From NCBI RefSeq assembly GCF_009720625.1, contig NZ_CP046266.1, positions 2,737,501 through 2,801,500 on the forward strand: a DNA stretch of 64,000 nucleotides. Reading direction: 5' to 3'. The position numbers and the translations under genes were made by a program. This document shows, piece by piece, positions 18,284 to 26,769 of this stretch. This stretch comes from Metabacillus sediminilitoris. Its GTDB lineage: Bacteria > Bacillota > Bacilli > Bacillales > Bacillaceae. Under the pieces are notes generated by a model. That model saw only the letters and a list, made by a program, of their open reading frames with translations. It did no database searches and was not told the origin of the DNA. Within the stretch, counting starts at the first letter, position 1. Every line of letters begins with the position of its first letter.

Positions 18284-18612
18284 TATTTTTTCCTCCTCAT
18301 TAGTTGAACCATCAAATAATTTGTCTGCATTTGTCTGAAAATCCCATGCCCTTCACCAGCATAATACACTTTCATGGTGTTCTTATTCCTTATAAATTCT
18401 CAATATTTCAATTATCACTAATCAAAATATATTATATTCGACATAATTCAAGATAATGTAATACACTAAATTTCTTTTGTCAAAAACATTGTTTTTATGA
18501 CTTGATTAAATTATATATTGCGCTGGAGTTTCAAAAATAATTCGGAAGATATTGAATGATAAAAGCTCCTTTGTCTACAACTATTTATACAAACGTAACT
18601 GGTGTGTAATTC

Positions 18613-18787
18613 ATGGTATTAGATATAACGTCCCCTGATAAACCCGAATATACACGAATCAAGGCGTTTTTATCTCGGAGAACGGTATATCTTTTACGTG
18701 AATGATTTAGTAACGGATGCCTTTTGTAGATCAAGATCTAGATCATTAAGTGACTTTATTGTTACAGTCAGAACAGATCAAAATTGA
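18613..18787 (+). pseudogene. glutaredoxin-like remnant with lost active-site cysteines
   Basis: Starting at ATG 18613 the frame reads TSPDKPEYTRIKAFL, matching a glutaredoxin start in which CPxC has become KPEY. After a frameshift comes SENGISFT and, after another, VNDLVTDAF, ending at TGA 18785-18787. The successive frames keep glutaredoxin order. It is a decayed gene. Confidence 0.5.
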
Positions 18788-18858
18788 CTTAAAATCTAAT
18801 TGAAAAACTTTATATTTATATTCACTAAGTTTTCCCCTTTTAAAATTAATAAATTAGC

Positions 18859-20301
18859 TTATAACTTTTTTCTTTTAAGAAACAACGTCATAAAAAATAC
18901 AATAACAGCTAAAGTAGTAGTCACAAGAAAAGCATCTTGCATTCCCAAAATACTTGCTTCTTTAATCGCCACAGATTCCGATATTGTACTTGAAATTTGA
19001 GGTAAATAATTTTTAGTTTGTGTCGACATTATGGTAGTTAATAACGCTGTACCTATTGAACCAGAAACCATTCGAGCTGTATTAGCAGCAGCTGCACCAT
19101 GTCTGCTCATGGATTGAGGGAGTTGATTTAATCCATATGTCATTACTGTCATCATAATAAAAGAGATTCCAAACATAAAAGTAGAGTACAGAGCTGATAC
19201 AAATAATAAACTAGAATGTAAACTTAAAGTGGTATATAACCAAGATGTTACTACAATCAAAGACATTCCAATGTAAGTTAATGGTCGTATACCATAACGA
19301 TCTAAAATGATTCCAGCTATAGGTGACATTATACCCATCAAAATTGCACCAGGTAGCGGAATCAAACCAGTTTGAAATGTTGAATGACCTAAAATGTTTT
19401 GTATATATACAGGAGTTAAAAGCTCAACACTATACATAGCAAGTGCTACAAACGAACCAATGGCTATTGTTATAGAAAACTGCTTGTTTTTAAAGACAGA
19501 TAAGTTAAGCATTGGTTGCTCAGCGACTAACTCACACCATATAAATAAGCTTATAAAAATTACGCCTATGATGATTGTAATAATTACTTGATCAGCCCTC
19601 CAACCAAGACTTCCAGCCATTGAAAAACCGTATAATAAGGAGCCTAATCCTATAGTTGATGTAATGACACCTGGAAAATCAAATTTGGGATTGCTTTTTT
19701 CTGTCACATTACGTAAAAAAATGAGAGCGAAAATTAAATTTATGATTCCTATTGGAATAACAATGTAAAATAAAACTCTCCAAGAGTAGTGCTGCAGGAT
19801 CCATCCTGATAAAGTGGGACCAATAGCAGGTGCAAATGTCATGGCAATACCGATCATCCCCATTGCTTTTCCTCTTTTTTCAGGCGGAAACAAACTGAAA
19901 ATGACAAATTGCACAAGTGGCATCATCACCCCAGCTCCAGCTGCTTGTAATAATCGCCCTGCTAGCAAAAATGAAAAACTAGGTGCAAGAGCACTTAAAA
20001 TGGTCCCGATTGTAAATAGCCCAATGGAACTTATAAATAATTGTCTTGTAGAAAATTTCCCAATGAGATATGCCGTAATGGGAATAACTATTCCATTAAC
20101 CATAATAAATCCTGTACTTAGCCACTGAACGGTATTAACTTCTAAATCAAAAACCTTACTTAATTCTGGGATGGCAACATTTAATAGGGTTTGATTCAAT
20201 AGAGCCATAAAAGAACCAAGAACTAAAATGGATAAGATTAAAAATCTAGCCTTACTACTTAAGTTAAACGGGGCAGCTTTATTTTTAACGTTTTCTATCA
20301 T
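18859..20301 (-). CDS. DHA2-family MFS drug exporter (EmrB/QacA type)
   Basis: Proton-driven multidrug efflux protein of about 480 residues with 14 predicted membrane helices. DHA2 hallmarks are visible: GSFMALLNQTLLNVAIPELS in helix 1, QWLSTGFIMVNGIVIPITAYL, GRLLQAAGAGVMMPL and, in the helix 5 region, GMIGIAMTFAPAIGPTLSGW (motif C). Several in-frame starts cluster at 20313, 20310, 20307 and 20301; the last is preferred for its spacing from AGGTGAT. It lies downstream of azoR in the same direction, with a hairpin between, so it may belong to the MarR-controlled unit. The substrate is unknown; LmrB- and MdeA-like proteins are the nearest analogues I can name. Confidence 0.88.
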   Translation of the reverse strand: MIENVKNKAAPFNLSSKARFLILSILVLGSFMALLNQTLLNVAIPELSKVFDLEVNTVQWLSTGFIMVNGIVIPITAYLIGKFSTRQLFISSIGLFTIGTILSALAPSFSFLLAGRLLQAAGAGVMMPLVQFVIFSLFPPEKRGKAMGMIGIAMTFAPAIGPTLSGWILQHYSWRVLFYIVIPIGIINLIFALIFLRNVTEKSNPKFDFPGVITSTIGLGSLLYGFSMAGSLGWRADQVIITIIIGVIFISLFIWCELVAEQPMLNLSVFKNKQFSITIAIGSFVALAMYSVELLTPVYIQNILGHSTFQTGLIPLPGAILMGIMSPIAGIILDRYGIRPLTYIGMSLIVVTSWLYTTLSLHSSLLFVSALYSTFMFGISFIMMTVMTYGLNQLPQSMSRHGAAAANTARMVSGSIGTALLTTIMSTQTKNYLPQISSTISESVAIKEASILGMQDAFLVTTTLAVIVFFMTLFLKRKKL

Positions 20302-20337
20302 GATCATCATCACCTAATCCTAATTATTTCGAAAGAT

Positions 20338-20376
20338 TGCTTGAGGTTTAGATGAATCGTAACCTCAAGCATTTTT
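20338..20376. terminator. hairpin between azoR and the MFS gene
   Basis: TGCTTGAGGTT (20338-20348) pairs with AACCTCAAGCA (20361-20371). The T run is on the plus strand, away from the direction of both genes, so it may only attenuate azoR read-through into the exporter. Confidence 0.5.
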
Positions 20377-20392
20377 ATATTTCCTAGTACTG

Positions 20393-21019
20393 TTAGAAAG
20401 TATCAGCTAAAATCTCTGCTTTTTTAATTCCATCTGTAATTAATGCTTCTTTTCTATCAGGATATTGATTATGCCCTTCAACAACCACCGTAGAAATCTG
20501 ATTAATACCGAACATATGCAATGTTTTCACCACAAAATTCACCGCTATTTCTTCTGATTTCAATGGCTCCATAGAGTAGTCTCCACCTCTAGCATTAAGA
20601 ATTGCAATTTTTTTATCAGGAACAAGCCCAATTGGTCCCTCTGGTGTATATTTAAATGTTTGACCAGCGACATTTAAATAATCTAAATACGTATGAAGAA
20701 CAGCTGGTATTGTTTTATTCCACAAAGGAAATGCAAAAACAACTTTATCTACTTCAAGAAATTGTTGTAAGTAACGTTTTTGAATATCAGATGCCATTCT
20801 TTCTTCAGCTGTAAGTTCAAATCCTTGTGATGACTTAAATAATCCGTTTATCATATTTACACCGTAATAAGGAAGCTCCTCTTTAAATAAATCCAATTCG
20901 ACAATCACATCATTTGGATTTCTTTCTTTATAACGATCCGTAAAAGAATGATATAACTGTAAACTTACTGATTGCTCAATTGGTCTATTGTTCGCTTTGA
21001 CAAATAATACTTTAGCCAT
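20393..21019 (-). CDS. azoR: FMN-dependent NADH-azoreductase AzoR
   Basis: A 208-residue flavoprotein of the AzoR/AzoJ/YvaB family. It reduces quinones and azo compounds at the expense of NADH. Visible features are VLFVKANNRP at the FMN phosphate site, FAFPLWNKTIPAVLHTYLDYL (the PxWN motif that contacts the flavin) and LNARGGDY. GGAGG precedes the ATG at 21019. It is divergent from a marR gene across 286 bases that contain repeated operator-like sites, which suggests quinone/electrophile control as for B. subtilis azoR genes. Confidence 0.93.
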   Translation of the reverse strand: MAKVLFVKANNRPIEQSVSLQLYHSFTDRYKERNPNDVIVELDLFKEELPYYGVNMINGLFKSSQGFELTAEERMASDIQKRYLQQFLEVDKVVFAFPLWNKTIPAVLHTYLDYLNVAGQTFKYTPEGPIGLVPDKKIAILNARGGDYSMEPLKSEEIAVNFVVKTLHMFGINQISTVVVEGHNQYPDRKEALITDGIKKAEILADTF

Positions 21020-21092
21020 TTTTAAAATCCTCCAAATTTATATTTTGTTTATATTGTTAGAGATAGTACCGGTTATACCTCACGCAATATAA

Positions 21093-21169
21093 TTGTTTAT
21101 GCAACTAAAAATTTGTTATATTATAAGTACTTATAAAGAAATAAAGATAAATTTAGTTGCTTACGCAAC
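21093..21169. promoter_or_regulatory. candidate MarR operators (two copies of TTGYTTAYGCAAC)
   Basis: TTGTTTATGCAAC (21093-21105) and TTGCTTACGCAAC (21157-21169) are 11/13 identical and lie 64 bases apart in the azoR/marR divergent region. The second extends to a perfect dyad, GTTGC-TTAC-GCAAC (21156-21169). A further partial copy, CACGCAA, occurs at 21081-21087. This is the size and symmetry expected for MarR-type operators; binding is inferred. Confidence 0.6.
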
Positions 21170-21305
21170 AAATATTATAATAGAATTCTCCATAGAGCAA
21201 GTGAATTTTATTGTTAAAAAGTGGTAATATAGATTAAGATGGGGATTAAACTATAATTTTTGTATAATAATCTTACAAAGAATTATCTCAGAAAGGAGAA
21301 CTATA

Positions 21306-21752
21306 ATGTGTAACGATAAAAAAGGGTCAATTGGTCGTTGGATTTCATTGCTACATAGATATGGAAATGTTTATATTAATGAACAATTAAAAGAATATAA
21401 TCTAGGAGCAGGCCAATATCAATTCCTTGCTGTTTTATATCAAAATGAAGGATTATCTCAAGATGAAATTGCATGTTTTTTAAAAATGGACAAGGGTACA
21501 GCAGCTAGAGCAATTGCAAAATTAGAGAAAGAAGGGTATGTAGAGAGAAAGGTTTTTAGTGTTGATAAAAGAATAAAAAAATTGTATCTGACGGATAAAG
21601 CATATGCGTTTGAATCAAAGCTAACTTCAATTTTATTAGGATGGACAAATATTATAACTAAAGATTTGTCTGTGGATGAACAGGAATATGCTTTGAAACT
21701 ACTTAATAAAATGTCTTTAAATGCTGAAGATTTTTTTAAAAAAATGAAATAA
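21306..21752 (+). CDS. MarR-family transcriptional regulator
   Basis: A 148-residue winged-helix regulator. The helix-turn-helix region is GLSQDEIACFLKMDKGTAARAIAKLEKEGYV (about residues 52-82), followed by the wing RKVFSVDKRIKKLYLT. Cysteines at 2 and about 60 could allow redox sensing, but this is speculative. AGAAAGGAG precedes the ATG. Divergent from azoR and, beyond it, the MFS exporter; it is the likely repressor of both and of itself. Confidence 0.88.
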   Translation: MCNDKKGSIGRWISLLHRYGNVYINEQLKEYNLGAGQYQFLAVLYQNEGLSQDEIACFLKMDKGTAARAIAKLEKEGYVERKVFSVDKRIKKLYLTDKAYAFESKLTSILLGWTNIITKDLSVDEQEYALKLLNKMSLNAEDFFKKMK

Positions 21753-21897
21753 TTTGCTAAAATCACTTAGTAAGGAATTCAGGATTATTATCTTGTCTAT
21801 TTTATAATTTGAACAAATGGGTGCGTATAATAAAAAGCAAAACACCGATTACTACTTTGTGTAGGATATCATTTTCTCTTTCCAAAAATGTGATGAA

Positions 21898-22110
21898 GTA
21901 TAATATCTGCGTATTGATAGTGAGAGACCTAAAAAATAACGTGTTCGTGCTAAGTTAGGATTGAAATCTTTTCAAACTTCGAAGTATTTTTACAGAAATG
22001 AAGCTGTACTGTATGATCAAGAAAAGACAAACTTCCTTAGGAGAGAAGTTTGTCACAAATCAGGCGAAGTTTATCCATCAAACTTATTGGAATTACTTCA
22101 TTTGTTTATT
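21898..22110 (+). pseudogene. IS6/IS240-type transposase C-terminal fossil
   Basis: Reading across frames gives the typical C-terminus of an IS6-family transposase. RIDSERPKK, a stop, and then RVRAKLGLKSFQTSKYF are in one frame. MIKKRQTSLGEKFVTNQAKF follows after a frameshift near 22012, and another shift leads to a HQLIGITS-like end. There is no intact ORF, and the catalytic DDE part is absent. An apparent 60-codon ORF here (21961-22143) is just one frame of this fossil. Confidence 0.6.
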
Positions 22111-22216
22111 TCTGTAAGGAATCTGTATATATTTTTTTACTAGTGCAATCCTTGCACCTGAACCCTTTAAGGTATATATAGGTTTTATGTTTACCTATTT
22201 ACAATGCAAAATCCAT

Positions 22217-22537
22217 TTATTTATCAGGTCTCGGACCAGGATCAATGCCAGAGTTTTCTACTGTTATGATTGGGCGAACCGTCACGTCTCCATCCACACG
22301 AATTTGACACGATAAACGTAAATGGTCTTCAATTCCTTTTTCCGAAAAGGCATTTTTTTCTACATTGGTCAGATCGCAAAACTCACCTGCCAATACTTCT
22401 ACTCTGCAGGTCGTACATTTTGCCTTCCCGCCGCAACGATGGAGGATATTTACACCGTTATCTTCTAGTGCTAATACTAACTTTTTTCCTTTTTCTACTT
22501 CAAAAGTTCCTCGACCTAATACAGTAACGATTGGCAT
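22217..22537 (-). CDS. 2Fe-2S ferredoxin
   Basis: A 106-residue electron-transfer protein with the plant/adrenodoxin-type [2Fe-2S] motif: RCGGKAKCTTC supplies three cysteines (about residues 35, 41 and 44) and SCQIRVDGD the fourth (about residue 77). The DVTVRP ending follows. GGGGAGG precedes the ATG. It stands alone with no reductase or oxygenase beside it, so the partner is unknown. Confidence 0.9.
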   Translation of the reverse strand: MPIVTVLGRGTFEVEKGKKLVLALEDNGVNILHRCGGKAKCTTCRVEVLAGEFCDLTNVEKNAFSEKGIEDHLRLSCQIRVDGDVTVRPIITVENSGIDPGPRPDK

Positions 22538-23000
22538 TTTATTACCTCCCCTTACTAAATGATGAATGCCAATGCCAAAGGCCTTTAACTAGTAATTAAC
22601 TTACCTGGTGTTTTATAGACATGAAATATAGAAATGTTACTTTTTAAAATCCAGAGTGCTACAAAAGCTTAATGATGAAAAGTTAACACATATTAGAAAA
22701 TATTATGTTTGAATTGTATTCCAGAAGTTTGAAAGGAGTCAGAATATAGTAAGATCTATAGATGTCAATTTACATGTTATACGTAGTGTTTCCTAAATGT
22801 AAGTACTTAATTTTATAATTGCGATCCCAATAAATACCTCATATATACTTTAAGAATAATGACCTATTATCGGAAGCAAAGACCCTCGGATTTAAAATTT
22901 GAGGGTTTTTTTAATATCGTAAAAATAATACTGCTCGACATTCTAAAAAAACAATGGCATATATTTAAATGATTATCTAACAAGGAAAAGAGGTAGATCT
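22538..23000. other. intergenic region with an orphan terminator
   Basis: 463 bases without a supported ORF. A clear plus-strand terminator lies at 22882-22912, although no plus-strand gene is seen upstream of it for about 1.1 kb. This leaves room for a small RNA. Confidence 0.4.
22882..22912 (+). terminator. orphan rho-independent terminator
   Basis: ACCCTC (22882-22887) pairs with GAGGGT (22901-22906), with a partly paired AT-rich interior, followed by a run of Ts to 22912. Confidence 0.7.
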
Positions 23001-24260
23001 ATGTTTATTTATGTAGTTAAAACGGGTGATTCATTATTCTCCATTGCAACAAAATATCAAGTTTCTATGGATAGTATACGCTTAATGAACGGATTAACGA
23101 CAGACAGATTAGTACCAGGACAAGATTTACTTATTCCAACAGATATGTATATTGTTCAACCTGGGGATTCGCTATATTCCATTTCTCAAATGAGTTTAAC
23201 TCCAATCGAAACAATACGTCTATATAACAGTCTGCAATCGGATTTTTTGATGGTTGGAATGAGGTTGTATTTGCCTCCGAGACCTAAGTATGAATTAGAA
23301 GGTTTTAGTTATATAACACCTTCTACACCTGAAAGGAATCAAATGATCGTTCAGACCTTTGCACCGATTAATACTTACTTTGGAATTTTTGAGTACCATG
23401 TTCTAGAAGATGGAAGTTTGAGTACTTTAAATGATCAGCAACTGATTAGGCTATCAAGAGAGAATAAGGTAGCACCACTTGCAGTTATTACGAATTTGAC
23501 ACCGACTGGGTTTAGCCCAGAATTAACAAGACGAGTATTAAGTTCTCCTGAGATAAGAGAACGATTAATTAATAATATCTACAATCTAGTTAAGACCAAA
23601 AACTATGCTGGGGTAAATATTGATTTTGAAAGGATACGTGAAGGAGAAAGGGATTTATATAGTGGTTTTTTACGTTCGATAAGTGAACGATTGAGGCCCG
23701 AGGGATATTATACATCTGTTGCAGTTCCAGCGAAAACAAGTGATGATATTCCTTGGCTAAAGGGGTATGATTATGGGGGAATTGGAGCAGCTGTTGATTT
23801 TGTCTTTATTATGGCCTATGACTGGCACGAAGCAAGTAGTCCCCCTGGACCTGTTGCTCCTATTAGGGAAGTTAGACAAACAATCGAGTATGCTCTTAAT
23901 CATATGAGAGGAAATAAAATTATCCTTGGTGTTCCGCGCTATGGGTACGACTGGACAATGTCTGATGGAACTGTAGATAGTGCCCGTGCAGTTTCTGTTT
24001 CTAGAGCAATAGAAACAGCTATGAAATTTCAGGTACCTATCCAATATTCTACAGAATACCAGCAGCCTTTCTTTCAATATCGAGACGAAACGGGTAAGAG
24101 ACATATTGTATGGTTTGAAGACGCGAGGGCTCGTGCTCATAAGTTCCAACTGGTGGTTAATTATCGTTTAAGAGGGGTTGGGGCTTGGCAATTAGGATTA
24201 CACTTTCCTCAATCTGCTATTTTAGTTAGAGAATTTTTCACTACGAAAAAAATCATTTGA
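23001..24260 (+). CDS. spore peptidoglycan N-acetylglucosaminidase, LysM + GH18 (SleL/YaaH type)
   Basis: Cortex-lytic enzyme acting during spore germination. Two LysM repeats (residues about 2-46 and 49-92, each starting with a V..GDSL..I pattern) are followed by a glycoside hydrolase 18 domain. The catalytic motif is YAGVNIDFERI with Glu210 as acid, and FIMAYDWHE and GVPRYGYDW are further GH18 landmarks. Length 419 matches B. subtilis YaaH and B. cereus SleL (about 430). There is no signal peptide, as expected for this family, which is delivered to the forming spore from the mother cell. It is monocistronic and lies near the gerK-type operon. Confidence 0.93.
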   Translation: MFIYVVKTGDSLFSIATKYQVSMDSIRLMNGLTTDRLVPGQDLLIPTDMYIVQPGDSLYSISQMSLTPIETIRLYNSLQSDFLMVGMRLYLPPRPKYELEGFSYITPSTPERNQMIVQTFAPINTYFGIFEYHVLEDGSLSTLNDQQLIRLSRENKVAPLAVITNLTPTGFSPELTRRVLSSPEIRERLINNIYNLVKTKNYAGVNIDFERIREGERDLYSGFLRSISERLRPEGYYTSVAVPAKTSDDIPWLKGYDYGGIGAAVDFVFIMAYDWHEASSPPGPVAPIREVRQTIEYALNHMRGNKIILGVPRYGYDWTMSDGTVDSARAVSVSRAIETAMKFQVPIQYSTEYQQPFFQYRDETGKRHIVWFEDARARAHKFQLVVNYRLRGVGAWQLGLHFPQSAILVREFFTTKKII

Positions 24261-24298
24261 CACATAACCCTTTATAAATTATAGGTTATATTAAGTAA

Positions 24299-24332
24299 AA
24301 AGAGCAGATAGTTAAGCTATTTGCTCTTTTTT
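24299..24332 (+). terminator. rho-independent terminator
   Basis: AAAGAGCAGATAG and CTATTTGCTCTTT form the stem, followed by a T run. It ends the sleL-like gene. Confidence 0.85.
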
Positions 24333-24540
24333 GAATCTTTTTACGAAGAGTTCGAAAGTAAGGATAACGGATTTACCAAGATCTTTTTCTCGATGATTTA
24401 CAAATAGTATCTACTGACGTACCCGTAACTGATATTAAACAATAGTCTTGTAGAAAGAATATTCTAACCATTTATCGGTGTTAGTTTGATGGGCATGTGG
24501 TAGGACTACTAAATGGTGTATTATAACACGCTACAAAAGC

Positions 24541-25647
24541 TTAATTCTCTAAGCTTTTTCTCTTTTTAAAAAAGTTGATGATGTTCAACCCAAAAAACAA
24601 TGTTGGAATGTAACAGTATAAAAAAACTAAGCCTGCAGTTGATTGGAATGAAATAATGTTCTCAATACTAATTTCAGTTTTTAAATTAATAACAATAACA
24701 ATGACTATGGCACTTGATATCCATAGCGATCTTTTAGGTTTAAGGTTGATTGTTGTCTTTAAGATTCTTGTTCCACCCCACAAATAGACACAACAAGGAG
24801 GTAAGATGACTAAAAGCCATGCAAATATATAAATGTATTCAAATCTTTCAATGAAAGGAAACTGGATTATTTTTGATAAAATCAAGATTGGCCATATTGT
24901 ATGTTCCAACTGTCGAATATTGAAATATACAAACGACACAATTGTAATAATAAAATATAGAATGGTTGTATAGGCGATTGAAATATGAGCCCATTTCTGG
25001 GAATTTTGATTATTTTTAATAAAAGGAAAATAGATTAACAATAATTCGGGTCCCAAGTAATTGCTGATAGTTTGATTTGCTGAAGCGATATAGTCACCTA
25101 AGTTATGGTTAAAAAGGGGAAGTAAATTATTCCAGTTTGCATATTTTAATGGGAAATAAAGGGTCACAAGTACAACACTGGGTAGCACTACCCCCCAAAA
25201 ACATATGCCAGTAACCACTCTGAATCCACCTGAAACAATATATGCAGAAGCCAACACAATAACTAGTGATAACTCCCATAGATGGACATATGGAAAAACC
25301 CAAACTTGTAAAATTTCTATGTACGAACGTACTATTGTTGATACCGTTAAAATTATATATCCATAAAAACAAAGATTGAAAATGTTGCCAATCCATTTTC
25401 CAAACATCTGTTGATGTAAGGATAAAATATCTCCATTGTTAGATTTCTTTAACAAAAAATACATCATCCATATTATTAGATGAAAACTAAAACCAACCAA
25501 CAATATTGAAATCCATGCATCTTGTTCAGCCCCCTCCACTATTTCACTTTGAAAATTCAGCATACCTACGCTAGTCTGTGTCCCATGGATAATGAAGAAT
25601 AAGAAAAAGGGAGAAACGGTTAAACTTTCCTTTACTTGTTTACTCAT
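24541..25647 (-). CDS. gerKB: spore germinant receptor B subunit (permease)
   Basis: A 368-residue membrane protein of the endospore germination permease family (APC-like fold) with about ten predicted helices. The N-terminus TVSPFFLFFIIHGTQTSVGML and the region NYLGPELLLIYFPFI are family-typical. It binds or senses germinant in the inner spore membrane together with the A and C subunits. It is last in a minus-strand operon ordered A-C-B, the arrangement known for B. subtilis gerK, and follows the C subunit by 18 bases. The symbol is by gene order and similarity; other gerA-type operons cannot be excluded. Confidence 0.9.
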   Translation of the reverse strand: MSKQVKESLTVSPFFLFFIIHGTQTSVGMLNFQSEIVEGAEQDAWISILLVGFSFHLIIWMMYFLLKKSNNGDILSLHQQMFGKWIGNIFNLCFYGYIILTVSTIVRSYIEILQVWVFPYVHLWELSLVIVLASAYIVSGGFRVVTGICFWGVVLPSVVLVTLYFPLKYANWNNLLPLFNHNLGDYIASANQTISNYLGPELLLIYFPFIKNNQNSQKWAHISIAYTTILYFIITIVSFVYFNIRQLEHTIWPILILSKIIQFPFIERFEYIYIFAWLLVILPPCCVYLWGGTRILKTTINLKPKRSLWISSAIVIVIVINLKTEISIENIISFQSTAGLVFLYCYIPTLFFGLNIINFFKKRKSLEN

Positions 25648-25665
25648 AATAAACCACCAAAATGT

Positions 25666-26769
25666 CTAATCTCCGATCCCAGATTGATGTAGTTGAATGC
25701 TAAGCTTAATATCGAATGTTACATTTGGATATACGGTATCATAAAATTCTTCTTCATCCCATTTTTTGCTATGTGCTCTTACCAAATCACCGACACCTAA
25801 GGGATCGACCTCATGCTCTTGGAATTCTAACAAAAGTTTTAATAGGTCGTTATTCATTTGCTTTTCCAACTGCCTTGTTAATAATTTATAGTTTTCATTT
25901 TTTTTCAAATCTAACCATACCGGATAATCTCTAACCATTCCATGTAATGTAATGCTATATGTTACCTTTGGCCCGGATTCATGTTTTGATACAGATTCAA
26001 TCTTTTCTCCGTAAAGACTTGTCAATACGGCTAGACCTTCTTGTTGTCCTTTACTTACCTTAAACGACATATCCCCATTCATCGATCTTGCTTGTAATAT
26101 TTTATAAAGAGCCATCTCTTTGTGATTTAAGACTAGAGACAAATGGTCTTTTTTAAATACTGCATATCCGTCAATTCCAACTTTCCCATGTTCATTTAGA
26201 TTTATAAAAGGAACAGATACATCTCTTCCTTCTCCATAGTAATCAAACAGAAATATCTGTAGATTGGAAACGGGTACATTTCCTGATTTAAAGTTTTGTT
26301 CGATCAATTTAGGAAGGTAGTTATTTCCTTCCTTTGTAAGATTGTTTAAAATTTTTTCCGTTGGTTCTTTTGAAACAGCAATAATCAAGTTGCTACCGAT
26401 TAAAGGGTCTTTACATATTGTTTTGACAATATGCGAGATGCCATCTCTCGCTAAATTTTCGCTGAACAATAAAAGTTGTAACTTACCGATTTCAATAGGT
26501 TTTGATGATTGATTGTTTATTTCGTTTAGAATCAATTTCGTACTTTTTTCATGTCCTTGCAAAGAATAAATTTTCCCTTGATTTTGTTCTTCAATATAGT
26601 CTGTATAAAGAGCTGTTCCAATATAATCGCGATCTTCTTTGTCGAAACCTATGATTGAAATCATATGTATATCATCAACAATTTTACCGCGATTACAACC
26701 TGTCAAAACAAATATGAGTAAACTAAGGCTGTAAAATATACAAATGATTTTACGTATTTTGTTACTCAT
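25666..26769 (-). CDS. gerKC: spore germinant receptor C subunit, lipoprotein
   Basis: A 367-residue Ger(x)C lipoprotein. The signal peptide ends in a lipobox, LTGC (Cys about 25), so it is anchored on the outer face of the inner spore membrane. Family features are DDIHMISIIGFDKE, the central KPIEIGKLQLLLFSE and the C-terminal VTFDIKLSIQL. The start overlaps the end of the A-subunit gene by eight bases, indicating translational coupling. Confidence 0.92.
   Translation of the reverse strand: MSNKIRKIICIFYSLSLLIFVLTGCNRGKIVDDIHMISIIGFDKEDRDYIGTALYTDYIEEQNQGKIYSLQGHEKSTKLILNEINNQSSKPIEIGKLQLLLFSENLARDGISHIVKTICKDPLIGSNLIIAVSKEPTEKILNNLTKEGNNYLPKLIEQNFKSGNVPVSNLQIFLFDYYGEGRDVSVPFINLNEHGKVGIDGYAVFKKDHLSLVLNHKEMALYKILQARSMNGDMSFKVSKGQQEGLAVLTSLYGEKIESVSKHESGPKVTYSITLHGMVRDYPVWLDLKKNENYKLLTRQLEKQMNNDLLKLLLEFQEHEVDPLGVGDLVRAHSKKWDEEEFYDTVYPNVTFDIKLSIQLHQSGIGD

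Larger units (their letters stand above)
18126..18858. other. gene graveyard between the CBO0543 gene and the MFS exporter
   Basis: About 730 bases without an intact gene. It contains an FMN-reductase N-terminal fragment on the minus strand and a glutaredoxin-like remnant on the plus strand, annotated separately. The rest shows nothing I can assign. Confidence 0.5.

Noticed and set aside
21961..22143. 60-codon plus-strand ORF
   Set aside because: It is one frame of the IS6-type transposase fossil and has no start signal.
22658..24545. 16-base identical string GCTACAAAAGCTTAAT at 22658-22673 and 24530-24545
   Set aside because: In an AT-rich window of this size one such coincidence is expected; the flanks do not match.
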